Positions 40,973 through 49,465 of a stretch of 64,000 bases of DNA are shown here, piece after piece. The first letter of the stretch is position 1. The number at the start of each line of letters is the position of its first letter. This DNA comes from an uncultured Flavobacteriales bacterium (GTDB lineage Bacteria > Bacteroidota > Bacteroidia > Flavobacteriales > CAJXXR01). The stretch is taken from NCBI GenBank assembly GCA_913063375.1, contig CAJXXR010000014.1, positions 1 through 64,000 of the forward strand, given 5' to 3'. The notes under the pieces are model-generated. The model was not told where the DNA came from. It ran no database searches and was given only the letters and a program-made list of their open reading frames with translations. The translations under genes and the position numbers were made by a program.

Positions 40973-41004
40973 AAAAAAAATACCAGCCTTTTCAGACTAG
41001 TATT
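40973..41004 (-). terminator. Terminator after the DOMON-like T9SS gene
   Basis: On the minus strand, AATACTAGTC pairs with GGCTGGTATT (10 bp with two G-T pairs) around a 6-base loop, and a run of T follows. Confidence 0.8.
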
Positions 41005-41026
41005 TTTATATAAATTGTAGTTGGAT

Positions 41027-42337
41027 CTAGTATAAGATTACCTTTTCCTCCAGGATTTTATTGTCTGCTAGAATGTTTATAAAGTAAATACCATCGGTTA
41101 AATCTCCAGTAGCAATGCTTATTGATTTAGCATGACTATAGTTATGGCTGTAGATATGTTGTCCATGGATATTGGTTAAGATTACCTTAATATTGGTATA
41201 ATCATCCATTAAGTCCAATTGGATTTGATTTTTCTTCTGGCTGATTATAATAGCTAAAGCTTTATCAATTTCAGTTAATCCAATAGTATTTACTGTAATA
41301 CAGTCTGAAGTATCAATACAATTCCAAGCGTCTGTAGTTACGGCATATTCACCATTGTTTGCGGCTACAAATGTGTTTGTGTATGTGCTGTCTACAATAA
41401 GACCATTTGAACAATCAATCCAATAATACATACTAACCGGATTGTTGACTGTAGCTACTAGTGTAAATCCTACTAAGTTTATGTTAGTTTCTAGATCAGA
41501 AATAGTTACAGTAGTGCTTGCAATGCTATCACAGCCATAACTGTTCTGGAGCGTATCAGTATAAGTTCCAGGTTCAGTAACTTGATTCCCAAAAATAGTT
41601 ATACTTCCTCCTTCACAAAAGGATACTGTATCTGATGAAGATTGAGTTGTTGAATCCATAAATGCTTGCGTAGAATGAATGGCACTGTCACATCCTATTT
41701 CATTTAAGAGCGTGTCTGTATACCATCCTTCCGTAAATTGATACTGGCCAAAAATAAGTGCGCTATCTCCCATGCAGATATTTACATTTGACAAGGTGTC
41801 CATTACAACAGCGGTAGTACATGGATCTGTAAAGCTCATTGAGGTTGTACCTTTATTCGTAGAGTGATAGGCCAAGCTAGAACCTGACCCAACAGCCCAA
41901 GCAATATCTAGACTAGTTGTGGTAGTTGTAAAGGTATAGTCATCTGTATTACTAGTATTGGTTGATCTTTCAAACACAAAGGTTTTAGTTGTACTACTTG
42001 TGGAAGAGCTAATATTTGAAAGGTCCTGAGAAGTTTGAAGAGTAGGGGCTTGGTTTCCATTCATATTGTACTCAACAGGATTCCCTGCACTATTGTTGCT
42101 GACAATTGTGTAAGCCGCTCCTGACATATCGGTCGTATTGAAGGCGGCGCCAAACCATTTTGTGGATGGTCCCGCAATTTCAAAGTATACTTTACCGGTA
42201 TTATCATTTACGGTAACAGTAATATCCATTTCATTATTATTACCAACATTTATTGTGCTAGTTTTGATTTGAGCAATTGTAATAAATGGTAAGAGAAATA
42301 GAGAAGATTGGAATAAACGTAAAGCGTTAGCCTTCAT
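41027..42337 (-). CDS. Secreted DOMON-like protein with Cys-Gly repeats and T9SS type A tail
   Basis: The 436-residue protein has a signal peptide (LRLFQSSLFLLPFITIAQ). Residues 22-170 resemble a DOMON-type sugar- or haem-binding sandwich (KWFGAAFNTTDMSGAAYTIV, then LDIAWAVGSGS). Two copies of a 65-residue unit follow, with the shared plan ICMGDSALIFGQY/FCEGGSITIFGNQ, then G-Y-T-D-T-L and GCDS. The last 80 residues are a type A sorting domain (LTDGIYFINILADNKILEEKV). It is probably exposed on the surface; the ligand is unknown. Confidence 0.75.
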   Translation of the reverse strand: MKANALRLFQSSLFLLPFITIAQIKTSTINVGNNNEMDITVTVNDNTGKVYFEIAGPSTKWFGAAFNTTDMSGAAYTIVSNNSAGNPVEYNMNGNQAPTLQTSQDLSNISSSTSSTTKTFVFERSTNTSNTDDYTFTTTTTSLDIAWAVGSGSSLAYHSTNKGTTSMSFTDPCTTAVVMDTLSNVNICMGDSALIFGQYQFTEGWYTDTLLNEIGCDSAIHSTQAFMDSTTQSSSDTVSFCEGGSITIFGNQVTEPGTYTDTLQNSYGCDSIASTTVTISDLETNINLVGFTLVATVNNPVSMYYWIDCSNGLIVDSTYTNTFVAANNGEYAVTTDAWNCIDTSDCITVNTIGLTEIDKALAIIISQKKNQIQLDLMDDYTNIKVILTNIHGQHIYSHNYSHAKSISIATGDLTDGIYFINILADNKILEEKVILY

Positions 42338-42528
42338 AAGAGTTGTTTTAATGTTTTTGAAAAAATAAAAATAAGGATTTTTTTAATATAACACCATCCT
42401 GATTATACTTGTTTAAACAAGTATCTATTTGTTCAAGATCTTAATTGATTCTAGGTGTTTGAATATTTAACTAAAAGACCTCTATTCCGTATAAAATTAA
42501 AGTAATTTCGTGTTCGATAAATTATTCC

Positions 42529-43887
42529 ATGAAGACAAATAAAAAGGCCACAGAGCTAGGAGAGGATCCTATTAGTAAATTGTTGGCAAAACTTTCTATT
42601 CCAGCAACCATAGGTATGTTGGTTTTGTTATTGTACAATGTAGTAGATATGATATTTGTATCGTACTATGTAGGTACATTGGCGGTAGGGGGGCTGTCTA
42701 TTGTTATGCCGATTTCAATGTTGATATCCTCTTTGGGTATGTCTATTGGTATTGGTGGAGGTTCTATCATAGCAAGGTATTTAGGCGCCAAAAGATATGA
42801 GGATGCCAATGCTGTTATGGGGAATATGTTGGTGTTGAATAGTTCTTTAATTGGTATTGCGACCCTGATTGGAATATTGGCAATGGATCAAGTACTTGTT
42901 TTATTTGGTGCTGGTGGAGAAATATTTCAATATGCCAAAGAATACTTTTTCATTATCCTTTTGGGGATGCCTATGTTTTCTTTTGCAATGTTGTTTAATA
43001 ATGTGGCACGAAGTGAAGGAAAGGCAAAGACAGCTATGGTAACGATGTTGATTTCTGCTTTGGTGAATTTAATACTTGATCCAATTTTTATAATTTATCT
43101 GGATTGGGGAATTGAAGGGGCAGCTTGGGCAACCGTAATATCTCAAATGTTAGCCTTAGGTTTTTTACTTTGGTTTTTCTTGAAGAAAAAAAGTGCGATT
43201 ACTATTCATAAAAAATATTGGAATTGGCAATCTACTATTATTAGAGAAATTTCTGCGATAGGTTCCTCTAGTATGGCAAGGCAAGGAGCAGCAAGTATAG
43301 TTGCAATTGTTGTGAATCATGCATTATTAACCTATGGAGGAGAGTTGTCAATTGCTGTATATGGAATTTTAGTAAGAATTGTAATGATGGTTGTATTCCC
43401 ATTATTTGGCCTTGCACAAGGAATGATGCCATTGGTAGGGTTTAACCTGGGTGCACGGAAGTACGAACGCATGGAAGAGTCCTTAAAAAAATCGATATTG
43501 ATAGCCACAGGCTTGTCGGTATTTATGTTTGTGGCTATATTTTTCTACTCAGAATCTTTTGTGCGTATCTTTTCGGACGACCCCGAAGTATTATCTATGG
43601 GGACACGGGCACTTCGAATAATAAATATTGCTTTGCCTTTTATAGGATTCCAAATTCTGGGATCGGTCTACTTTCAAGCTATAGGGAAGGCGAAGCCTGC
43701 TATAATATTGACGGTTTCTAGGCAGTTACTTTTCTTGGCACCCTTGGTATGGTTCCTGTCTAATGAATATGGACTAGATGGGATTTGGTATGCTTTTCCA
43801 ATAGCTGATACACTGTCTACTATATTAGTAGCGGCTTATATAATACCAGAATGGAAAGAGTTGAAACTGAAGATCAGTAGAAATTAA
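42529..43887 (+). CDS. MATE family efflux transporter
   Basis: This 452-residue inner-membrane protein has twelve hydrophobic segments in two related halves and exports cationic drugs or metabolites using Na+ or H+. The MatE signature is visible in the first half (LAKLSIPATIGMLVLLLYNVVDMIFVSYYVGTLA, then IGIGGGSIIARYLGAKR) and in the second half (GLAQGMMPLVGFNLGARKYERMEE). The length is standard. It stands alone, divergent from the DOMON-like gene and convergent with fbp. The substrate is unknown. Confidence 0.93.
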   Translation: MKTNKKATELGEDPISKLLAKLSIPATIGMLVLLLYNVVDMIFVSYYVGTLAVGGLSIVMPISMLISSLGMSIGIGGGSIIARYLGAKRYEDANAVMGNMLVLNSSLIGIATLIGILAMDQVLVLFGAGGEIFQYAKEYFFIILLGMPMFSFAMLFNNVARSEGKAKTAMVTMLISALVNLILDPIFIIYLDWGIEGAAWATVISQMLALGFLLWFFLKKKSAITIHKKYWNWQSTIIREISAIGSSSMARQGAASIVAIVVNHALLTYGGELSIAVYGILVRIVMMVVFPLFGLAQGMMPLVGFNLGARKYERMEESLKKSILIATGLSVFMFVAIFFYSESFVRIFSDDPEVLSMGTRALRIINIALPFIGFQILGSVYFQAIGKAKPAIILTVSRQLLFLAPLVWFLSNEYGLDGIWYAFPIADTLSTILVAAYIIPEWKELKLKISRN

Positions 43888-43942
43888 AGGCGCTTCATAA
43901 TTCAGCGGAAAGAAGAGAGGTGAAGGATTAACATATAGATGT

Positions 43943-43977
43943 AAAAAAAAACCCGGTACATACCGGGCTTTTTTTTT
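43943..43977. terminator. Bidirectional terminator between the MATE gene and fbp
   Basis: The stem CCCGGTA with TACCGGG has a 2-base loop and is flanked by long A and T runs. It reaches into the fbp stop codon. Confidence 0.9.
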
Positions 43978-44965
43978 ATTGAATGATAGAAAGTGCTTTT
44001 TCTACCTTATTTTTTGATCCTACTAGGAAGGGAACTCTTTGGTGAATTGCTTCAGGTTGAATTTCTAGAATGGATATTTTACCATCACTAGATGATCCAT
44101 AAGCTTGTTCAGCAATCATAGCCATAGGATTGCATTCGTACAGTAGTCTCAACTTACCTTCTGGTTTATCTGTAGTCCCAGGGTAAATAAAGATTCCTCC
44201 TTTAAGCATGTTTCTATGAAAGTCTGCTACTAGTGATCCAATGAATCTTCCAGTATGTGTTCTTTTGCCATTGGTAGTTTCCTTACAGTAGGCAATATAA
44301 CGTTGAATTCCTTCTTCGTAAAGTTCAGTATTACCTTCATTGATAGAGTAAATACCTCCTTCAACTGGGATTTTAATATTTGGATGAGAAAGGCAGAATA
44401 CGCCAATTGTTGAATCAAGTGTGAAGCCGTTCACTCCATTACCCGTAGTATATACTAGCATGGTAGATGATCCGTAAATAATATACCCAGCTGCAGCTTG
44501 ATCTTTTCCTTTTCTAAGGAATTCATCTTGCGTTACTTTTCCTTTTCTTTCTCTTTTAAATATCGAGAAAATGGTTCCAACAGGAATGTTTACATCTATG
44601 TTTGATGAACCGTCTAATGGGTCGAAGGCAACAATGTATTTTGCATCTTCTTTACCTTCAAAGCAAAGGATGTCATCTTGTTCTTCAGAAGCAATGGCAG
44701 CAACTTTGCCACCCATTTTAAGTGCATTTATAAATTGGATATCTGCATAGTCGTCCAATTTTTGTTGCTCTTCTTCTTGTACATTAGTGACGCCAGAAGC
44801 TCCTAACAGCTCTCCTAGTCCGGCGCTATTTATTTCACGGTGAATAATCTTCCCAGCCAATGCTATGTCGTTTAGGATTCTAGAGAAATCTCCAGTAGCC
44901 TCTGCGTGATTGTTACCTTTTTCTAAAATAAAGTCGGTAAGCGTTGTGATGTTATTAGATCTCAT
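43976..44965 (-). CDS. fbp: Fructose-1,6-bisphosphatase class I
   Basis: The enzyme removes the 1-phosphate from fructose-1,6-bisphosphate in gluconeogenesis. The 329 residues show the metal-binding sites AAIASEEQDD and VAFDPLDGSSNIDVNIPVGTIFSI, the substrate-binding region IGSLVADFHRNMLKGGIFIYPG and GKLRLLYECNPMA. The length and motif order match class I (Fbp), not GlpX or the class III enzyme of Bacillota. It has a candidate promoter box about 100 bp upstream. Confidence 0.97.
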   Translation of the reverse strand: MRSNNITTLTDFILEKGNNHAEATGDFSRILNDIALAGKIIHREINSAGLGELLGASGVTNVQEEEQQKLDDYADIQFINALKMGGKVAAIASEEQDDILCFEGKEDAKYIVAFDPLDGSSNIDVNIPVGTIFSIFKRERKGKVTQDEFLRKGKDQAAAGYIIYGSSTMLVYTTGNGVNGFTLDSTIGVFCLSHPNIKIPVEGGIYSINEGNTELYEEGIQRYIAYCKETTNGKRTHTGRFIGSLVADFHRNMLKGGIFIYPGTTDKPEGKLRLLYECNPMAMIAEQAYGSSSDGKISILEIQPEAIHQRVPFLVGSKNKVEKALSIIQ

Positions 44966-45065
44966 CCTTTTTGTTTAGTTGATCATTCACATAAATGAAA
45001 TGCCGCTGTAAAAACTGTTTTCCACATTGTTGGTTGTCAAAATGTGAAAATTTGTCTTACAGGTG

Positions 45066-45073
45066 CAAAATTA
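45066..45073 (-). promoter_or_regulatory. Candidate -7 box for fbp
   Basis: TAATTTTG on the minus strand fits TAnnTTTG and would give a leader of about 95 bases. No -33 box is clear. Confidence 0.4.
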
Positions 45074-45206
45074 GTAAATAAGTCTAAGATATGCTTTACT
45101 AAAACAATGGATTTTTGAGAACTAACATTCCAATTTGAACGAGATCTAATCCTGGTAGTTTTTTGTAAAGGGAATAGTAAGGTAAGAAGTAGGGGTTGAG
45201 GTAGGT

Positions 45207-45854
45207 TTAATCAATTCCTCTTTTTTGTAATTCATCTCTAATTTTTGCAGCTTGTTCATAGTCTTCTTGACCAATGGCTGTATTAAGAAGATTGTAAAGT
45301 TCAGAATCTGAAACATTGCTGTAATCTGACTCCTGGGACGAAGAACCTTTATCTTCTTGTGCTTCTTCTTGAATTCTTCTTGCTACTTCTTCCAATTCAG
45401 ACATCTCACTCATTTCATCTTCTTCTGTGAAATCGGAAGGTTCTTCAAGGATAAGTCCAGTTTTATCAAGGATATCTTCGTACGTGAAGATAGGAACACC
45501 TAATCTTACAGCAATCGCAATTGCATCAGAGGTTCTTGAATCAATGGTTTGTTCCTTTCCTTCTGTTTCAAAGATAATGCTAGAAAAGAATACGCTGTCT
45601 TCTAGTTTGTGAATCAGAATTTCTTTGACTTCAATGGAGAAGTTACTGCAGAATGACACAAACAAGTCGTGGGTTAACGGTCTTGGTGGTTGGATATCTT
45701 GATCTAGAGCGATAGCAATAGATTGTGCTTCAAATGCACCAATAACGATAGGTACCCTTCTCTCTCCATTTACTTCGGCTAGAATAAGGGCATATGCTCC
45801 TGTTTGAGACTTGCTATAAGAAATAGCAGATATGACAAGTTGTACTTTATTCAT
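45207..45854 (-). CDS. Bifunctional-nuclease (BFN) family protein with UVR motif
   Basis: The 215-residue protein has an N-terminal BFN domain (DUF151) at about 1-135: ISAISYSKSQTGAYALIL, GERRVPIVIGAFEAQSIAIAL and DSRTSDAIAIAVRLGVPIFTYEDIL. An acidic linker follows, and residues 180-215 form a UVR motif (LYNLLNTAIGQEDYEQAAKIRDEL) like that of UvrB/UvrC and Clp adaptors. BFN proteins are reported nucleases in plants, but the bacterial role is uncertain. A hairpin and a folded leader candidate precede it. Confidence 0.88.
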   Translation of the reverse strand: MNKVQLVISAISYSKSQTGAYALILAEVNGERRVPIVIGAFEAQSIAIALDQDIQPPRPLTHDLFVSFCSNFSIEVKEILIHKLEDSVFFSSIIFETEGKEQTIDSRTSDAIAIAVRLGVPIFTYEDILDKTGLILEEPSDFTEEDEMSEMSELEEVARRIQEEAQEDKGSSSQESDYSNVSDSELYNLLNTAIGQEDYEQAAKIRDELQKRGID

Positions 45855-45871
45855 TGAAATTATAAAATAAA

Positions 45872-45901
45872 ATACCTGCTGTGCGTAATGACAGCAGGTA
45901 T
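45872..45901 (-). terminator. Hairpin between etfA and the BFN gene
   Basis: An 11-bp perfect stem (ATACCTGCTGT with ACAGCAGGTAT) with an 8-base loop is followed on the minus strand by TTTATTTTATAAT. It is probably a leaky terminator for etfBA or a leader hairpin of the BFN gene, whose start is 17 bp beyond. Confidence 0.55.
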
Positions 45902-45921
45902 ACCGTAATAGGTCTCAAAAT

Positions 45922-45974
45922 TTATAGTTGTTGGCTTTCGCCTACATGATGCCCGAGTCGGTCTTAGACTATAA
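45922..45974 (-). ncRNA. Candidate structured RNA element between etfA and the BFN gene
   Basis: On the minus strand the 53 bases are closed by a perfect 7-bp stem (TTATAGT with ACTATAA). Inside are a GGC-GAAA-GCC hairpin with a GNRA loop and a CCG-ACT-CGG hairpin. Three nested elements in a short non-coding stretch are more than the base composition suggests. It may be a leader element or part of the etfA 3' end. I cannot name a family. Confidence 0.35.
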
Positions 45975-45992
45975 AGTTAAGCTTTTTATTTT

Positions 45993-46955
45993 TTAATTGG
46001 CAGCTTTATACTTTTTAATTGCAGCGATAAGTTTTGGGACTACTTCGAAGGCATCACCAACGATACCGTAATCTGCAGCCTTAAAAAATGGTGCTTCAGC
46101 ATCAGAATTTATAACAACGATGTTTTTTGAAGCAGATACACCAGCAAGATGTTGAATTGCTCCTGAAATACCAATTGCGATATATAATTCTGGGTTAATT
46201 GCTAGTCCAGTTTGTCCAACGTGTTCTGAATGAGGTCTCCAACCCATGTCTGCAACGGGTTTAGAACAAGCTGTTCCTGCTCCAATAGCACTTGCTAGGT
46301 CTTCAATCATATTCCAGTTTTCTGGTCCTTTTAGTCCACGACCACCAGAAATTACTAATTCAGCTTCTGGTAATGGAATTTTACCTGTAGCTTTATCTAT
46401 AGAAATAGAACTTAGTCCTGAAGAAGCAGCGTTCATTGCTTTATCTTCTACTTGTGCTTCCGTTTTGCTCTCGTTTACACCAAATGAGTTTGGAGTAATT
46501 GCTAGGACTACTTTAGACGCTTGAGTAGAATAGTGTACAAATGCCTTGTTAGAGAATACCTTTCTCTTAATGGTAAGTGGAGAAAGTGATACCGGTAAGT
46601 CCAATACGTTGGTAATAAGTGCAGCGTCTGACTTGATGGCAATCATCGGTGCCATATTTTTACCATTGTTGGTGTTTGACACAACAATAGTTGTCGCATT
46701 CATTTCATTTGCAACGTCATTAATAAGACTTGCAAAAATTTGATTGTTAAATGCTTTAAAAGTTTCTCCTTTTATATGGTAAACTTTGGTTGCTCCATAG
46801 TTTGCTAAAACAGAAACATCATCACTAGCTTCTGTAGTGATAGCAATACAATCTTCTCCTTTCTGTTGGGCTAGTTGAGCAGCATAACTAACTGCTTCAT
46901 AAGATGCTTTTTTAAAACTACCTTCCCAATTTTCAACATATACTAATACTGACAT
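45993..46955 (-). CDS. etfA: Electron transfer flavoprotein subunit alpha
   Basis: ETF carries electrons from acyl-CoA and other dehydrogenases to the quinone pool. The alpha subunit is 320 residues from the start at 46955 (MSVLVYVENWEG); the frame extends upstream to 47009 but that part overlaps etfB. The FAD-binding C-terminal domain is clear: VISGGRGLKGPENWNMIEDLA, ACSKPVADMGWRPHSEHVGQTG and IAIGISGAIQHLAGVSAS, followed by NSDAEAPFFKAADYGIVGD. It lies 19 bp after etfB in the same unit. Confidence 0.96.
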   Translation of the reverse strand: MSVLVYVENWEGSFKKASYEAVSYAAQLAQQKGEDCIAITTEASDDVSVLANYGATKVYHIKGETFKAFNNQIFASLINDVANEMNATTIVVSNTNNGKNMAPMIAIKSDAALITNVLDLPVSLSPLTIKRKVFSNKAFVHYSTQASKVVLAITPNSFGVNESKTEAQVEDKAMNAASSGLSSISIDKATGKIPLPEAELVISGGRGLKGPENWNMIEDLASAIGAGTACSKPVADMGWRPHSEHVGQTGLAINPELYIAIGISGAIQHLAGVSASKNIVVINSDAEAPFFKAADYGIVGDAFEVVPKLIAAIKKYKAAN

Positions 46956-46974
46956 GCTTTTGATCTTTCTATTA

Positions 46975-47721
46975 TTAAATAACTTTGGCTTCCTTGTGTA
47001 ATAGCTCAACTAACTCTTCTACGTTGTCAGGGCTAATCATTTTGCATGCAGCTTTCGCTACAGGTAATTCGAAGAATTCAACAGCCATTTTGTTTTCTGA
47101 ATCAATTGCAGGAACAACGTTCAGTGCTTTTTTTCTAGCCATCATAATTCCTCTCATTGAAGGAATTCTTAAGTCTTTTTCTTCAACTAATCCTTTTTGT
47201 CCTGCAACAATTATTGGTAGGCTAGATTGTAAAGTTTCTTTACCACCATCAATCTCACGAACTAAAGTAGCTTCAGTACCGTTCAATTCAAGTCCAATAC
47301 ATGCGTTAACAAAAGAAGTATTTGTAAGCTCAGCTACCATGCCTGGTACAGCTCCTCCATTATAGTCAAATGATTCTCTTCCTAGGAAAACCATGTCGTA
47401 TCCAGTATTGTCAATATGACTTGCTATTTGTTTAGCCACAAAGAATGAATCCTTTGCTTCAGCATCAATTCTTACTGCGTCATCTGCGCCAATAGCCAAA
47501 GCTTTTCTCAAAGTAGGCTCTGTTGAGGCTGGTCCTACGTTTAGAACTGTAACAGTAGCACCGTTACTTTCTTTGAGCATCATAGCTTTTGTAAGACAGA
47601 ATTCATCATAAGGATTAATGACAAAGGTTACCCCACCATCTTCAAATTCCTTATTCTCATTGCGAAAAGTGATTTTAGAAGTCGTGTCTGGAACATGACT
47701 TATACAAACTAATATTTTCAT
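46975..47721 (-). CDS. etfB: Electron transfer flavoprotein subunit beta
   Basis: The beta subunit partners with EtfA and binds AMP. The 248 residues include MKILVCISHVPDT, INPYDEFCLTKAMMLKE, IGADDAVRIDAEAKDSF, the conserved LGRESFDYNGGAVPGMVAE and the recognition-loop region LPIIVAGQKGLVEEKDLRIPSMRGIMMARKK. It is the first gene of the etfBA operon, with a candidate promoter box 65 bp upstream. No acyl-CoA dehydrogenase or ETF:quinone oxidoreductase is in the window. Confidence 0.96.
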   Translation of the reverse strand: MKILVCISHVPDTTSKITFRNENKEFEDGGVTFVINPYDEFCLTKAMMLKESNGATVTVLNVGPASTEPTLRKALAIGADDAVRIDAEAKDSFFVAKQIASHIDNTGYDMVFLGRESFDYNGGAVPGMVAELTNTSFVNACIGLELNGTEATLVREIDGGKETLQSSLPIIVAGQKGLVEEKDLRIPSMRGIMMARKKALNVVPAIDSENKMAVEFFELPVAKAACKMISPDNVEELVELLHKEAKVI

Positions 47722-47785
47722 GCGTAGTTAAGTGATTTTCGACTGGTAGTAACTTGGATACGCTTAGATGTTATATTGGATTTAC

Positions 47786-47793
47786 CAAATATA
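47786..47793 (-). promoter_or_regulatory. Candidate -7 box for etfB-etfA
   Basis: TATATTTG on the minus strand fits TAnnTTTG, 65 bp before etfB. A second fit, TAAATTTG, lies at 47860-47867. Confidence 0.5.
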
Positions 47794-48098
47794 CCCTGCG
47801 TTTAACTATTCTACTGGTCTTATTTTTATAATCCTGTAAAAGGAATTTGATTCGATAGGCAAATTTAACAATTTAAGAGAAAAATGTCCTCTTTTTTTAC
47901 AAGGAATATTACTGATTTATAAATATTATACTACCAATATTTTTAAGAACTGATTTTGCGCATAGTTGTCTTACTCATTGTTGATTACTGAATGATTTTT
48001 TTGATAAACAAAGGTCAGAAATTTTAGATAGGGTCATTAAATAAATCAAGAATTAATTAAATTTTAGATGGGTAATATAGAATTATATTTAAAATGAT

Positions 48099-48106
48099 TA
48101 CTTTTG
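48099..48106 (+). promoter_or_regulatory. Candidate -7 box for pdhB
   Basis: TACTTTTG fits TAnnTTTG and would give a long leader of about 120 bases before the E1-beta gene. Confidence 0.4.
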
Positions 48107-48235
48107 GCACTGCATAGCTCAGAGTGAGTTGTTTCTATTTTAAATTTTAGAGGACTATTTCTAATTAATTCTAGAACGACTGATTGCTGAGTGTAAGAAG
48201 TTTATGATACGTTGTTGTTTTAAAAATACGGCACT

Positions 48236-49213
48236 ATGAGAGTGATACAATTTAGAGAGGCCATTGCCGAGGCTATGAGCGAAGAAATGCGCAAAGATGA
48301 AACCGTCTATTTGATGGGGGAAGAGGTTGCGGAATATAACGGAGCTTATAAGGCCAGTCAAGGTATGCTGGATGAATTCGGTTCAAAGAGGGTAATAGAT
48401 ACACCAATTGCAGAGCTTGGATTTGCAGGAATTTCAGTTGGAGCTGCTATGAATGGTTTGAGGCCAATTGTAGAGTTTATGACTTTTAACTTTTCTTTAG
48501 TAGCTATTGATCAGGTGATCAATTCAGCGGCTAAGATGATGCAAATGTCTGGTGGTCAGTTTAACGTACCAATAGTATTTAGAGGGCCAAATGGTTCTGC
48601 TGGACAATTGGGAGGTCAGCACTCACAATCTTTTGAAAGTTGGTTTGCAAACTGTCCTGGATTAAAAGTTGTTTGTCCATCAAACCCGTATGATGCTAAA
48701 GGTCTATTGAAAGCAGCAATTCGTGATAACGATCCTGTAATCTTTATGGAGTCTGAGCAGATGTATGGTGATAAAGGTGAGGTGCCAGAGGGAGAATATA
48801 TTATTCCTTTAGGTCTTGCGGATGTTAAAAGGACTGGTTCAGATATTACTATCGTTACTTTTGGTAAAATCACCAAAATAGCTATGATTGCGGCAGAGTC
48901 GTTGGAGAAAGATGGCATTAGTGTTGAGGTTATTGATCTACGTACCATTCGTCCTTTAGACATGAATGCAATTTTGGAATCTGTTAAGAAAACAAATAGA
49001 TTGGTTATTGTTGAAGAAGCATGGCCTTTTGCATCTGTTTCAAGTGAGATTACTTTTAGAGTTCAAGAGCAAGCATTTGATTATTTGGACGCTCCAATTA
49101 AAAGAATCGTAACGGCAGATACTCCTATGGCATATGCTCCAACTTTGGTGGCAGAGTTCATGCCAAATGCTGAAAGAGTAATTGAAGCAGTAAAAGAGGT
49201 AATGTATATCTAA
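48236..49213 (+). CDS. pdhB: Pyruvate dehydrogenase E1 component, beta subunit
   Basis: E1-beta pairs with E1-alpha to decarboxylate pyruvate with thiamine diphosphate. The 325 residues begin VIQFREAIAEAMSEEMRKDETVYLMGEEVAEYNGAYKAS, the standard E1-beta start. They contain TPIAELGFAGISVGAAMNGLRPIVEFM, the potassium-site region QLGGQHSQSFESW and VIDLRTIRPLDM. A branched-chain 2-oxo acid E1-beta is the alternative, but the pdhA and E2 genes lie 2.6 kb away. Unusually it is not next to E1-alpha; a PorE-like gene and two terminators separate them. Confidence 0.93.
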   Translation: MRVIQFREAIAEAMSEEMRKDETVYLMGEEVAEYNGAYKASQGMLDEFGSKRVIDTPIAELGFAGISVGAAMNGLRPIVEFMTFNFSLVAIDQVINSAAKMMQMSGGQFNVPIVFRGPNGSAGQLGGQHSQSFESWFANCPGLKVVCPSNPYDAKGLLKAAIRDNDPVIFMESEQMYGDKGEVPEGEYIIPLGLADVKRTGSDITIVTFGKITKIAMIAAESLEKDGISVEVIDLRTIRPLDMNAILESVKKTNRLVIVEEAWPFASVSSEITFRVQEQAFDYLDAPIKRIVTADTPMAYAPTLVAEFMPNAERVIEAVKEVMYI

Positions 49214-49240
49214 TACTGGTCAATTTCAAAATATATAGTG

Positions 49241-49276
49241 AAGAGGTCATTCTTAATAGAATGACCTCTTTTTTTA
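49241..49276 (+). terminator. Terminator after pdhB
   Basis: The stem AAGAGGTCATTCT with AGAATGACCTCTT has a TAAT loop and ends in a run of T. Confidence 0.92.
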
Positions 49277-49465
49277 TTCAAAAAAGTAATTAACCCATAT
49301 TTTTTTTACCAAGTGTGGTTTTTAATAGTACTTTTCTTATTGATATTCTCTATATATAATAATCTTTTTCTTAATATTGTGGAACAAGTCTTTAGGACTT
49401 TTTTTCATTTAAGAATATTTCTTTATTTTAGCACGAATCAAAAGACTTTAATTTCAAAGTAAAAT

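Larger units (their letters stand above)
47722..48235. other. 514-bp gene-free stretch between divergent etfB and pdhB
   Basis: This AT-rich region holds promoter boxes for both flanking genes: TATATTTG (47786-47793, minus), a second TAAATTTG (47860-47867, minus) and TACTTTTG (48099-48106, plus). I see no gene, RNA fold or repeat of note in the middle part. It is the longest non-coding gap in the window. Confidence 0.6.

Noticed and set aside
45922-45974. Naming the folded element Flavo-1 or a known riboswitch
   Set aside because: I cannot recall the consensus well enough to match it, and no ligand-linked gene follows. Reported only as a candidate.
46956-47009. A longer N terminus for etfA
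   Set aside because: The extension overlaps the end of etfB and is basic with no match to EtfA. The conserved start MSVLVYVENW is at 46955.
47722-48235. A hidden small gene or RNA in the longest gap
   Set aside because: Both strands have frequent stops and no start with coding character, and no stem longer than chance was seen. Only promoter boxes are supported.
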